In this document: positions 51,332 through 60,025 of the stretch, one piece after another
Position numbering within the stretch: position 1 is the first letter of the stretch
Layout of the letters: the number at the start of each line of letters is the position of its first letter
DNA from: Streptomyces sp. DH24
Lineage (GTDB): Bacteria; Actinomycetota; Actinomycetes; Streptomycetales; Streptomycetaceae
Direction: 5' to 3'
Length of the DNA stretch: 64,000 nucleotides
Assembly: GCF_029813775.1 (NCBI RefSeq)
Contig: NZ_JARVKW010000014.1
Coordinates: forward strand, 98,017 to 162,016
Translations under genes and position numbers: made by a program
Notes under the pieces: generated by a model
Seen by the model: the letters and a program-made list of their open reading frames with translations, nothing else
Database searches by the model: none
Told to the model about the DNA's origin: nothing

Positions 51332-53131
51332 GTGAGTCGACCCCGCATCGTGATCGTCGGTGCCGGTTTCGCCGGGTACCGTACGGCCCGCGCCCTGTCC
51401 CGGCTGACCCGGAACCGTGCCGACATCACCCTGCTGAACCCGACCGACTACTTCCTGTACCTGCCCCTGCTGCCCCAGGTCGCCGCCGGGATCCTGGAAC
51501 CGCGCCGGGTCACCGTGTCGCTCTCGGGCACCCTGCCGCACGTCCGGCTGGTGCTCGGGGAGGCCGACCGCGTCGACCTCGACGGACACACCGTGCACTA
51601 CACCGGCCCCGAGGGCGAGGGCGGCACCCTGGCCTTCGACCGACTGGTCCTCGCCGCCGGCAGCGTCAACAAGCTGCTGCCCGTCCCCGGCGTCGCCGAG
51701 CACGCGCACGGCTTCCGCGGCCTGCCCGAGGCGCTGTACCTGCGCGACCACGTCACCCGCCAGGTCGAACTGGCCGCGTCCGCACCCGACGCGCAGAGCT
51801 GCGCCGCCCGGTGCACCTTCGTGGTGGTCGGCGCCGGGTACACCGGCACCGAGGTCGCCGCGCACGGGCAGTTGTTCACCGACGCGCAGGTCCGCAAGCA
51901 CCCCCTGCGGCGGGGCATGCGGCCCCGCTGGATGCTGCTGGACGTCGCGGAGCGCGTGCTGCCCGAGCTGGACGAGAAACTGTCCCGCACGGCCGAGCGG
52001 GTCCTTCGGCAGCGCGGCGTCGACGTGCGCATGGGCACCTCCGTGAAGGAGGCCACGCACGACGGGGTGCTGCTGACCGACGGCGAATCCGTGAACACCC
52101 GCACCCTGGTGTGGTGCGTGGGCGTACGGCCCGATCCGCTCGCCGAGTCCCTCGGGCTGCCGATGGAACGCGGGCGGCTCCTGGTCGACCCGCACCTGCA
52201 GGTGCCGGGCCGGCCCGAGCTGTTCGCGTGCGGGGACGCCGCTGCGGTGCCCGACCTGGAGAAGCCCGGCCAGTACACGCCGATGACGGCGCAGCACGCC
52301 TGGCGGCAGGGCAAGGTGTGCGCCCAGAACGTCGCCGCCTCGCTCGGCCTCGGCGAACGGCACGCCTACCGGCACCGTGACCTCGGCTTCGTCGTGGACC
52401 TCGGCGGCGTCAAGGCCGCCGCGAACCCGTTCGGCGTCGCCCTCTCCGGCCCGGCGGCGGGCGCGGTGACCCGCGGGTACCACCTCGCCGCGATGCCGGG
52501 CAACCGGGTCCGGGTCGCCGCGGACTGGCTGCTGGACGCGGTACTGCCCCGCCAGGCCGTCCAGTTGGGCCTCGTACGCTCCTGGTCGGTACCGCTGGAC
52601 ACGGCGTCGCCGGAACTGGCCCGGGTACCGGGAGGACGACAGACCGGGGCGGCCAGGGCGGAGGCGGGGGAGGGCCGTTCGGACACCGAACCCGCCAACA
52701 GCAGGAGCAGTAGGGGCGGGGGGCCCGCCGGCAGTCGTACGGGCGGAGTCCCCGCCAACAGCCGCACGGGCGGAGCCCTCAACGGCCGCACGGGCGGAGA
52801 GCCCTCCGACAGCCGTACTGGTGGTGAGCCCGCCAACGGCCGTACTGGTGGTGAGCCCGCGACATCGCAGCCCGGTGAGCCCGCCAGGAATCAGCCCGGC
52901 GGTGAGCCCGCCAAAGACCAGCCCGGTGGTGAGCCCGCCAAGAACCAGCCCGGTGGTGAGCCCGCCCGCAACCAGCCCGTTCCCGCCGAACCGCCGACGC
53001 ATCAGCCGCCACCGGGACCCGACGTCGCCCCCGGCCCCGTGAGGCGCACCGACGCGCCCGGCGGCCCCGATGACAGCGGCACCCCCGGCACCCCCGGCAC
53101 CCCCGGCGACCCCGCAGAAGGAGACTCATGA
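51332..53131 (+). CDS. NDH-2-like NAD(P)/FAD oxidoreductase with a repeat tail
   Basis: 599 residues. FAD-binding IVGAGFAGYRTARALSRL at the start, NAD-binding VVVGAGYTGTEVAAHG and FAD motif ACGDAAAVPDL mark the type-II NADH dehydrogenase fold up to about residue 440. Residues about 440-599 are Gly/Pro/Asn-rich, with near-perfect 9-residue repeats GGEPA[K/R][N/D]QP (nt about 52740-52980, 27-bp period). It would oxidise NADH with a quinone or other acceptor. GTG 51332 has GGAGG at 6-nt spacing. The ATG of the transketolase gene overlaps its stop. Tail function unknown. Confidence 0.88.
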   Translation: MSRPRIVIVGAGFAGYRTARALSRLTRNRADITLLNPTDYFLYLPLLPQVAAGILEPRRVTVSLSGTLPHVRLVLGEADRVDLDGHTVHYTGPEGEGGTLAFDRLVLAAGSVNKLLPVPGVAEHAHGFRGLPEALYLRDHVTRQVELAASAPDAQSCAARCTFVVVGAGYTGTEVAAHGQLFTDAQVRKHPLRRGMRPRWMLLDVAERVLPELDEKLSRTAERVLRQRGVDVRMGTSVKEATHDGVLLTDGESVNTRTLVWCVGVRPDPLAESLGLPMERGRLLVDPHLQVPGRPELFACGDAAAVPDLEKPGQYTPMTAQHAWRQGKVCAQNVAASLGLGERHAYRHRDLGFVVDLGGVKAAANPFGVALSGPAAGAVTRGYHLAAMPGNRVRVAADWLLDAVLPRQAVQLGLVRSWSVPLDTASPELARVPGGRQTGAARAEAGEGRSDTEPANSRSSRGGGPAGSRTGGVPANSRTGGALNGRTGGEPSDSRTGGEPANGRTGGEPATSQPGEPARNQPGGEPAKDQPGGEPAKNQPGGEPARNQPVPAEPPTHQPPPGPDVAPGPVRRTDAPGGPDDSGTPGTPGTPGDPAEGDS

Positions 53132-54981
53132 ACACCGGTGAACTCGTCGAACTGGGCCAGCAGTTGCGCGTGGACGGCATCCGGGCCTCGGCCACCGCGG
53201 GCTCCGGGCATCCGACGTCGTCGATGTCCGCCGCGGACCTGATGGCCGTCCTCCTCGCGAACCACCTGCGCTACGACTTCGACCGCCCCGCCCACCCCGG
53301 CAACGACCGCTTCGTCCTCTCCAAGGGGCACGCCTCGCCCCTGCTGTACGCCGCCTACAAGGCGGCCGGCGCCATCGACGACGCCGAACTCCTCACGTAC
53401 CGCACGCTCGGCAGCCGCCTCGAAGGGCATCCCACGCCGCAGCGCCTGCCGTGGGTGGAGACGGCCACCGGCTCGCTCGGCCAGGGGCTGCCGGTGGGCG
53501 TCGGCATCGCCCTCGCCGGCAGCCGGCTGGACCGCGCCGACTACCGGGTGTGGGTGCTGTGCGGCGACAGCGAACTCGCCGAGGGCTCCGTGTGGGAGGC
53601 CGCCGAGCACGCCGGACACGAGCGCCTCGACAACCTCACCGCGATCGTGGACGTCAACCGGCTCGGCCAGCGCGGCCCCACCCGGCACGGCCACGACCTC
53701 GACGCCTACGCCCGCCGCTTCCAGGCGTTCGGCTGGCACACCGTCGAGATCGACGGGCACGACGTCGACGCGATCGACCGCGCCTACGGGGAGGCCGCGT
53801 CCACCAAGGGCCGGCCCACCGCGATCCTCGCCCGCACCCTCAAGGGCAAGGGCGTCGCCGACGTGGAGGACCGCGAGGGCCTGCACGGCAAGCCGCTGAA
53901 GAACGCCGACGAGGCGATCGCCGAACTCGGCGGGCCCCGCGACATCCGCGTCCGCGTGCAGGAGCCGCCGGCCACCAGGATGCTGCACTCCGTGAGCACC
54001 GGGGACCTCGTGCTGCCCCGCTGGGAGAAGGGCGCCGAGCAGGGCGTCGCCACGCGCGACGCGTACGGGCAGGCGCTCGCCGCGCTCGGCACCGCACGCG
54101 GCGACGTCGTCGCCCTCGACGGCGAGGTCGGCGACTCCACACGCGCGGAGACGTTCGCCAAGGAGCACCCCGAGCGCTACTTCGAGTGCTACATCGCCGA
54201 ACAGCAGATGGTCGCCGCGGCCGTCGGGATCGCGACGCGCGGCTGGGTGCCGTACGCCGCCACGTTCGCGGCGTTCCTCACGCGCGCGTACGACTTCGTG
54301 CGCATGGCGTCGGTCAGCGGCTCCGGCATCAACCTCGTCGGGTCCCACGCGGGCGTCGCGATCGGCCAGGACGGGCCCAGTCAGATGGGCCTGGAGGACC
54401 TGGCGATGATGCGCGCGGTGCACGGCTCGACCGTGCTCTACCCGTGCGACGCCAACCAGACCGCCCGGCTCGTCGCCGAGATGGCCGGCCTGGAGGGCGT
54501 CCGTTACCTGCGCACCTCGCGCGGCGAGAGCCCGGTGATCTACGGCCCCGACGAGACGTTCCCGGTCGGCGGCAGCAAGGTGCTGCGCTCCTCGGGCCGG
54601 GACCGCATGACCCTCGTCGCGGCGGGCGTCACCGTACCGGCGGCGCTGGCCGCCGCCGACGCCCTCGACCGGGAGGGCATCCAGGTCCGGGTGATCGACC
54701 TGTACTCGGTCAAGCCCGTCGACCGCCTCACCCTGCGCCGTGCCGCCGAGGAGACCGGCTGCCTGGTGACCGTGGAGGACCACCACCCGGAGGGCGGCCT
54801 CGGGGACGCGGTCCTGGACGCCTTCCTCGACGGGCGGCCCGTGCCGCGCCTGGTGCGGCTCGCCGTGCGCACGATGCCCGGCTCGGCCGACCCCGACGAG
54901 CAGTTGCGCGCCGCCGGCATCGACGCCGACTCCATCGCCGCCGCGGGCCGGCTGCTGGTGGAGCAGGCGGTGGTGCCGTGA
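53128..54981 (+). CDS. Transketolase, short type
   Basis: 617 residues, a thiamine-diphosphate transketolase: GHPTSSMSAAD, FVLSKGHASPLLYAA, CGDSELAEGSVWEAAEHAGH (TPP-binding GD...N region), the second-half IAEQQMVAAAVGIATRG and C-terminal domain HHPEGGLGDAV. It is about 50 residues shorter than the housekeeping enzyme and resembles the animal-like/short group. It moves two-carbon units in the pentose phosphate pathway. ATGA and GTGA overlaps couple it to the NDH-2 and LigD genes. Confidence 0.92.
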   Translation: MNTGELVELGQQLRVDGIRASATAGSGHPTSSMSAADLMAVLLANHLRYDFDRPAHPGNDRFVLSKGHASPLLYAAYKAAGAIDDAELLTYRTLGSRLEGHPTPQRLPWVETATGSLGQGLPVGVGIALAGSRLDRADYRVWVLCGDSELAEGSVWEAAEHAGHERLDNLTAIVDVNRLGQRGPTRHGHDLDAYARRFQAFGWHTVEIDGHDVDAIDRAYGEAASTKGRPTAILARTLKGKGVADVEDREGLHGKPLKNADEAIAELGGPRDIRVRVQEPPATRMLHSVSTGDLVLPRWEKGAEQGVATRDAYGQALAALGTARGDVVALDGEVGDSTRAETFAKEHPERYFECYIAEQQMVAAAVGIATRGWVPYAATFAAFLTRAYDFVRMASVSGSGINLVGSHAGVAIGQDGPSQMGLEDLAMMRAVHGSTVLYPCDANQTARLVAEMAGLEGVRYLRTSRGESPVIYGPDETFPVGGSKVLRSSGRDRMTLVAAGVTVPAALAAADALDREGIQVRVIDLYSVKPVDRLTLRRAAEETGCLVTVEDHHPEGGLGDAVLDAFLDGRPVPRLVRLAVRTMPGSADPDEQLRAAGIDADSIAAAGRLLVEQAVVP

Positions 54982-55904
54982 GCGCGGACGACCGGCGGAC
55001 CGTGCGGGCCGGCCGCCGCACGGTCGAGCTCCACCGGCCGGACAAGGTGCTGATCCCCGGCGACGGCACGGCGAGGGACGTCACGAAGGCCGACCTCGTC
55101 GCCCACTACCGGTCGGTCGCGCCGTACGTGCTGCCCCACCTGCGGGGCCGTCCCCTGATGCTCGAGCGGTACCCGGACGGCCTGGACGGCCCCCGGTTCA
55201 TGCAGAAGAACACCCCGGACCACTACCCGGAGTGGATCACCCGCGCCGAACTGGCCAAGGAGGGCGGCACCGTCCGCCACACGGTGTGCGGCGACACGGC
55301 CACCCTGCTGTACCTGGCCGACCAGGCCGCCCCCACCCTGCACCGCTGGCTGTCCCGCACCGACCACCCGGACCGGCCCGACCTGATGGTCTTCGACCTC
55401 GACCCGGCCGGCGACGACTTCGCCGCGGTGCGCGAGGCGGCCGGGCTGCTCCGCGCACTGCTGGATCAACTGGGCCTGCCGTCGGCCCTCATGACCACCG
55501 GCTCCCGCGGCCTGCACGCCGTGGTGCCGCTGAACGGCCGTCACGGCTTCGACGAGGTAAGGGAGTTCGCGCGCGACGTCGCCGACACCCTCGCCGCCGC
55601 CCACCCCGACCGGCTCACCACCGCCGCCCGCAAGAAGGACCGCGGCGACCGGCTCTACCTCGACGTGCAGCGCAACGCCTACGCGCAGACCGCGGTCGCC
55701 CCGTACACCGTGCGGGCCCGGCCCGGCGCGCCCGTGGCGATGCCCATCACCTGGGAGCAACTCGACGACCCCGGGCTGCACGCCCGCCGCTGGACGATCG
55801 CCGACGCCGCCGACCAGGCCCGCACCCGGCCGTGGTCGGCGATCATGCGCCGGCGCCGCGCCCTGGGACCGGCGCGGCGCCGGCTCTCCGAGTTGCGCGG
55901 ATGA
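54978..55904 (+). CDS. LigD-type primase-polymerase (stand-alone Pol domain)
   Basis: 308 residues matching the LigD polymerase domain of bacterial non-homologous end joining: metal Asp140 and Asp142 in MVFDLDPAGDD, TTGSRGLHAVVPL, and DRGDRLYLDVQRN, all catalytic blocks present. The DNA ligase and phosphoesterase domains are absent and no Ku gene is near. It would add nucleotides, often ribonucleotides, at broken ends. GTG overlaps the transketolase stop (GTGA). It ends 62 bp before gvpO. Confidence 0.93.
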   Translation: MSADDRRTVRAGRRTVELHRPDKVLIPGDGTARDVTKADLVAHYRSVAPYVLPHLRGRPLMLERYPDGLDGPRFMQKNTPDHYPEWITRAELAKEGGTVRHTVCGDTATLLYLADQAAPTLHRWLSRTDHPDRPDLMVFDLDPAGDDFAAVREAAGLLRALLDQLGLPSALMTTGSRGLHAVVPLNGRHGFDEVREFARDVADTLAAAHPDRLTTAARKKDRGDRLYLDVQRNAYAQTAVAPYTVRARPGAPVAMPITWEQLDDPGLHARRWTIADAADQARTRPWSAIMRRRRALGPARRRLSELRG

Positions 55905-55966
55905 ACGGCGTGTGCTCCTGAAGGTTTGGCCAACGCCGCTGCGGCCACCCGACGTGAGAGGTGGCC

Positions 55967-56356
55967 ATGTCGAACACAAACAACACGCAAGAGACACAGA
56001 ATTCACGCAACCCGCAAGAATCGCACACTACGGATACTTCGGACACTTCGTCCGGGCGTGCGGACGACGCCACGGCGAACGACCGGCCGAGCCCCGTCGA
56101 GGTGCTGCGCCAGGCGCGCGGCCAGCTCGCGGAACTCACCGGAATGGACGCCGAGTCCGTCTCCTCCTTCGAGCAGACGGACGAGGGCTGGGCCCTGGAG
56201 ATCGAGGTCCTCGAACTCCAGCGGGTCCCGGACACGATGAGCCTGATGGCGAGCTACCACGTGGACCTCGATCCGCGCGGCACGCTCACCGGCTACCGGC
56301 GCGTCCGCCGTTACGAACGCGGGAGGGCCGACACACGCAGGCCCGGCGGCCAGTAG
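55967..56356 (+). CDS. gvpO: Gas vesicle protein GvpO
   Basis: 129 residues. The Pfam-like GvpO core (about 55-120: LAELTGMDAESVSSFEQTDEGWALEIEVLELQRVP, then YHVDLDPRGTLTGY) is preceded by a polar, Asn/Thr/Gln-rich, AT-richer N-terminal part of about 40 residues. ATG 55967 has GAGAGG at 5-6 nt. GvpO is needed for or regulates gas vesicle formation in haloarchaea. It opens the cluster; the gap to gvpA is 51 bp. Confidence 0.9.
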   Translation: MSNTNNTQETQNSRNPQESHTTDTSDTSSGRADDATANDRPSPVEVLRQARGQLAELTGMDAESVSSFEQTDEGWALEIEVLELQRVPDTMSLMASYHVDLDPRGTLTGYRRVRRYERGRADTRRPGGQ

Positions 56357-56407
56357 GCCGCCCCCGCACCACACGCACCCGAGAGCGGAAGGGGAGGAAC
56401 GGACGAC

Positions 56408-56836
56408 ATGACGGTCGTACCGGCACAACAGACCAGCGGCGGAGGCGGAAGCAGCGGCCTCTACGACGTGCTCGAGCTCGTTCTGGACAGGGGGCTCGTC
56501 ATCGACGCATTCGTGCGCGTGTCCCTGGTGGGCATCGAGATTTTGAAGATCGACGTGCGCGTCGTCGTCGCCAGCGTGGACACGTACCTGCGCTTCGCCG
56601 AGGCGTGCAACCGGCTCGACCTGGAGGCCGGGCCCCGCAAGAACCCGGGACTGCCCGACCTGGTCGGCGAGATCACCGAGTCCGGCGCGCGCGGCAAGTC
56701 CAAGGGCGCCCTCTCCGGCGCCGCCGAGACCATCTCCGGGGCCTTCAAGCAGGCTCGTGACGAAAGCGGATCCGAGGAGCCGCGGCGCGCCCGCAAGACC
56801 ACCTCGGCCCGCAGCAGGAAGGAGGAGCAGGAGTGA
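56408..56836 (+). CDS. gvpA: Gas vesicle structural protein GvpA with long C-terminal tail
   Basis: 142 residues. Residues about 17-72 are the GvpA core, LELVLDRGLVIDAFVRVSLV through IDVRVVVASVDTYLRFAEACN, which forms the ribs of the gas vesicle wall. Typical GvpA is about 70 residues; here another 70 residues (GPRKNPGLPDL..., later ARKTTSARSRKEEQE) form a charged tail. GGAGG precedes the ATG by 10 nt. Only gvpO has a real gap after it; from here on genes overlap. Confidence 0.93.
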   Translation: MTVVPAQQTSGGGGSSGLYDVLELVLDRGLVIDAFVRVSLVGIEILKIDVRVVVASVDTYLRFAEACNRLDLEAGPRKNPGLPDLVGEITESGARGKSKGALSGAAETISGAFKQARDESGSEEPRRARKTTSARSRKEEQE

Positions 56837-57606
56837 GCACGTACGTCTACGGCATCACGGCGAGCTCGCACCCCGCGCTCCCCGAGGGCATGGGCGGCGT
56901 CGGCGACCCGCCCCGCCCGGTGCGGATCCTCACCGAGGGCGAGTTGTCGGCCCTGGTGAGCGACGCCCCCGAGGGACTGCGGCCCAAGCGCAGGGATCTG
57001 CTCGCCCACCAGAACGTGCTGAGCGAGGCCGGCGCGGCCGGCTGTGTGCTGCCCATGAGGTTCGGCAGCGTCGCCCCGGACGACGCGTCGGTCACCGGCG
57101 TGCTCGCCGAGCGCGTCGAGCACTACCGGGAACGCCTGCGGGCCCTGGACGGCTGCGTCGAGTACAACATCAAGGCCAGCCACGTCGAAGAGGCCGTCCT
57201 GCATCAGGTGATGGCCGAGAACGCGGAGCTCCGCGACCTCGCGGAGGCCAACCGGAAGGCCGGTGGCGGCAGTTACGAGGACAAGCTGCGCCTCGGCGAG
57301 GCGGTGGCGGCCGCCGTCAAGGCCAAGGAGACCGAGGACGGCGTCGCGATCCAGCGCGCCCTCGAACCGGTCGCCGAGGCCGTGGGCGTGGGCCCCGACT
57401 CCACGGGCTGGCTCGCCAACGTGTCGTTCCTCGTGCCCCGGGACTCCGCGGAGGAATTCCTCGCCGCGGTGGAGCGCGTCCGCGCGGAACTGCCCCACCT
57501 GGAGGTGCGGGTGAACGGCCCGCTCCCGCCGTACAGCTTCGTCGAGCCCGGCCCCGCCGAGCCCGCGGGCGCCACGGCCGGCGGTGCGGACACCGGGGCG
57601 GGGTGA
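56833..57606 (+). CDS. gvpF: Gas vesicle protein GvpF (GvpF/GvpL family)
   Basis: 257 residues, GvpL/F fold: YVYGITASSHPALP, LLAHQNVLSEAG and VLPMRFGSVAPDD in the N-domain, NVSFLVPRDSAEEFL and PLPPYSFVE in the C-domain. It is an assembly factor for GvpA. The GTG overlaps the gvpA stop (GTGA). A short Ala/Gly-rich tail ends it. Confidence 0.93.
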   Translation: MSTYVYGITASSHPALPEGMGGVGDPPRPVRILTEGELSALVSDAPEGLRPKRRDLLAHQNVLSEAGAAGCVLPMRFGSVAPDDASVTGVLAERVEHYRERLRALDGCVEYNIKASHVEEAVLHQVMAENAELRDLAEANRKAGGGSYEDKLRLGEAVAAAVKAKETEDGVAIQRALEPVAEAVGVGPDSTGWLANVSFLVPRDSAEEFLAAVERVRAELPHLEVRVNGPLPPYSFVEPGPAEPAGATAGGADTGAG

Positions 57607-57610
57607 CGCC

Positions 57611-57871
57611 ATGGGCCTGGTCACAGAGGTGCTGCTGCTGCCGTTCGCCCCGGTGCGCGGCAGCGCCTGGGCCATCAGGCAGGTGCTCCAGGAAGCCGAA
57701 CGGATCTACTACGACCCCGCCACGGTACGGGCCGAACTGTCCCGTCTGGAGGAGCGGTTGGAGTCCGGGGAGATCACCGAGGACGAGTTCGACCGCGCCG
57801 AGGACGAACTCCTCGACCGGTTGGAGGCCGCTGAGCGCATGAGCACACGGACAGGCGGGACCGCACGATGA
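57611..57871 (+). CDS. gvpG: Gas vesicle protein GvpG
   Basis: 86 residues: LLLPFAPVRGSAWAIRQVLQEAERIYYDP, then helical RAELSRLEERLESGEITEDEFDRAEDELL, the GvpG signature of a coiled accessory protein. ATG 57611 follows the gvpF stop by 4 bp. It ends in ATGA with gvpY. Confidence 0.92.
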   Translation: MGLVTEVLLLPFAPVRGSAWAIRQVLQEAERIYYDPATVRAELSRLEERLESGEITEDEFDRAEDELLDRLEAAERMSTRTGGTAR

Positions 57872-58572
57872 ACCGACTGGCACTCGGCCTGGCGGTGGGG
57901 GCCGGATACGTCCTCGGACGGAGCAGGAAGGCGAGGGTGGCGCTCGTCGTCGGCGGCCTGGTGGCCGGCAAGCGGATGAACCTCTCCCCGAAGGCGGTCG
58001 GCGAGCTGGTCTCCCGTCAGCTGCGGGAGAACCCGCAGTTCAAGGAGATCGGCGACCAGTTGCGGCAGGACCTGAGCGGCATCGGCAAGGCCGCCTCGGG
58101 CGCCCTGGTGGAGCGCCGGCTCGACTCGCTCGCGGACCGCCTCCACGGCCGCACCGCCCGGGTGCGCGACCGGCTCGCCGGCACGACCCCCGAGGTGCCC
58201 GGCGCCCGCCGCGGCGCCGACGAGGACCCCGACGCGTACGACGAGCCGGGGGACGACGAGGACGGCCCCGAGGCGCGTGACGAGCGCGGGACCGCCGAGG
58301 ACACCGAGGCCGCCGACCGCGAGGCCACCGAGGGCACCGACGAGACGGGGCGGCGCGGTAAGGCACCGGCGAGGAAGAAGCAGACGGGCAAGTCCGCGCC
58401 CGTGAAGAAGACCCCGGCCAGGAGGGCGACGGCGAAGAAGGCCTCCGCCGGGACGGCGGCGGCGAAGAAGGCCACGGCGGCCGGAAAGCCCGCCGCCAGG
58501 AAGGCGAGCGGCACGCGACGCGGCGCCGAGGGCGCCCGGGGCCGCCGGACGAAGGGGAGTGGTGACCAATGA
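57868..58572 (+). CDS. gvpY: Streptomyces-type gas vesicle cluster protein GvpY with acidic belt and lysine-rich tail
   Basis: 234 residues with no known enzymatic motif. Residues 1-36 are hydrophobic/Gly-rich (ALGLAVGAGYVLG, VALVVGGLVAG); about 37-105 are helical; about 112-152 are strongly acidic (DEDPDAYDEPGDDEDGPEAR); about 160-234 resemble the lysine/alanine/proline tail of histone H1 (KKTPARRATAKK, AAAKKATAAGKPAARKA). The gvpOAFGYZJLSK order gives the name. ATGA overlaps flank it on both sides. Function unknown; the tail may bind nucleic acid or an acidic partner such as GvpZ. Confidence 0.8.
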   Translation: MNRLALGLAVGAGYVLGRSRKARVALVVGGLVAGKRMNLSPKAVGELVSRQLRENPQFKEIGDQLRQDLSGIGKAASGALVERRLDSLADRLHGRTARVRDRLAGTTPEVPGARRGADEDPDAYDEPGDDEDGPEARDERGTAEDTEAADREATEGTDETGRRGKAPARKKQTGKSAPVKKTPARRATAKKASAGTAAAKKATAAGKPAARKASGTRRGAEGARGRRTKGSGDQ

Positions 58573-59657
58573 CCGACGCCCCCGGACCGGCGGCCCCGAC
58601 CGCGCGCGGCGCCGCCACGAGGAACCCGCTCGGCGACGTCGCCCACAGCGAGGCCGCCGACCGGCTCAGGGCGGAACTCTTGGAATACCTCGCCGCCCAG
58701 ACGCATCGGCTGCTGGTGGGCGTCGGACGCAAACTCGGTGAGACCACCGTCAGGCTGACCGACATCGCCGAGGGCAGGAGCGAGGGCCTCCGCCGGCTCG
58801 CCCTGGACACCGGCCGCAGGGTCACCCGGGGCAGGGGCCCGCTCCGCTCCGTCCTGGAGGCCGGCGCCACGCACGCCAAGGACAACGTCCTCGGCACGCT
58901 CAAGGGCCTCGGCGACAAAGGCAGGAAGAACAACGACGAGGGCGGGGAGAAGGCGGACGAGGGCGGGAAGAACAAGAAGGGCGGCGGGGGCAGGCCCACG
59001 GTGATCGTCGAGCACATCGACGTCGGTGTCCCGCTGCGCACCGCCTACGACCAGTGGACGCGGTACCAGGACCTCGGCACCTTCGCCGAGGGTGACAAGA
59101 GCGCGAGCCGGGGCGACGACACGCACACCGCGCGGCAGGCCAAGGTCTGGTGGGCCGAGCGCAGTGGGAAGGCGACGACCACCGAACAGGTGCCGGACGA
59201 CCGCATCGCCTGGTCGTCCGAGGGCGCCAAGGGCACCACCAGGGGCGTCGTCTCCTTCCACCGGCTCGGCGACAACCTCACGCGCGTCATGCTGGTGATC
59301 GAGTACTACCCGTCCGGGTTCCTGGAGAAGACCGGCAACCTCTGGCGTGCCCAGGGCCGCAGGACCCGGCTGGACCTGAAGGACTTCGCCCGCTTCACCA
59401 CCCTCACGGGCGAGGCGGAGGACGCCTGGGAGGACCAAGAGCCCGAGGAGCCCGCCGAACCGGAAGAGTCCACACAGACCCAAAGGGCCGAAGAGGCCGA
59501 AGGGGCCGAAGGGGACCTTGAGGAAGAAGAGCCGGAGGAAGAAGAGGAGGCGGTACCCGAGGACGCATACGAGTACGAGGACGACGAGGACGACGACGAA
59601 AACGCGTACGAGACCGACGAGAACGGCACGTACGCCGAGGACGGGAGCCGTCGATGA
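58569..59657 (+). CDS. gvpZ: Gas vesicle cluster protein GvpZ: SRPBCC domain with acidic tail
   Basis: 362 residues. A helical N-terminal part (about 1-110) and a Lys/Gly-rich linker (KGRKNNDEGGEKADEGGKNKKGGGG) precede a SRPBCC/cyclase-like domain (about 140-275, VIVEHIDVGVPLRTAYDQWTRY to LWRAQGRRTRLDLKDFARF). The last about 85 residues are very acidic (EEEPEEEEEAVPEDAYEYED...). In frame with ATGA at both ends. Ligand and role unknown; the tail charge is the opposite of GvpY's. Confidence 0.82.
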   Translation: MTDAPGPAAPTARGAATRNPLGDVAHSEAADRLRAELLEYLAAQTHRLLVGVGRKLGETTVRLTDIAEGRSEGLRRLALDTGRRVTRGRGPLRSVLEAGATHAKDNVLGTLKGLGDKGRKNNDEGGEKADEGGKNKKGGGGRPTVIVEHIDVGVPLRTAYDQWTRYQDLGTFAEGDKSASRGDDTHTARQAKVWWAERSGKATTTEQVPDDRIAWSSEGAKGTTRGVVSFHRLGDNLTRVMLVIEYYPSGFLEKTGNLWRAQGRRTRLDLKDFARFTTLTGEAEDAWEDQEPEEPAEPEESTQTQRAEEAEGAEGDLEEEEPEEEEEAVPEDAYEYEDDEDDDENAYETDENGTYAEDGSRR

Positions 59658-60025
59658 CGACAGCCGGCCGACTGCCCGACCCCTACGGCCGCGACTCCGG
59701 CGCCAACCTGGCCGACATCCTTGAACGGGTGCTCGACAAGGGCGTGGTCATCGCGGGCGACATCCGCATCAACCTGCTGGACATCGAACTGCTGACGGTG
59801 AAGCTGCGGCTCATCGTCGCGTCCGTCGACAAGGCCAAGGAAATGGGCATCGACTGGTGGGAGACCGACCCGGCCCTGTCCTCGCGCGCCAGACGGGACG
59901 AACTCGCCCGGGAGAACGCCGAGTTGCGCGAGCGCCTCGCCGCGCTCGATCCGGACCGGGCGGAGAGTGTGGAGCCCGGCCGGGCCGGAAGCCTCGACCC
60001 GGGCCGGACGGAGAGGAACGCCTGA
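59654..60025 (+). CDS. gvpJ: Gas vesicle protein GvpJ (GvpA-family)
   Basis: 123 residues with the GvpA-like core ILERVLDKGVVIAGDIRINLLDIELLTVKLRLIVASVDKAKEMG, a minor shell component thought to help nucleate vesicles, and a tail with coiled-coil ELARENAELRERLAALD. ATGA overlap with gvpZ, TGATG overlap with gvpL. Confidence 0.9.
   Translation: MTTAGRLPDPYGRDSGANLADILERVLDKGVVIAGDIRINLLDIELLTVKLRLIVASVDKAKEMGIDWWETDPALSSRARRDELARENAELRERLAALDPDRAESVEPGRAGSLDPGRTERNA

Noticed and set aside
55905..55966. Stress-sigma (SigB-type) promoter before gvpO
   Set aside because: GTTT is present but no GGGTAT-like -10 element at the right spacing was found, so it is not claimed.
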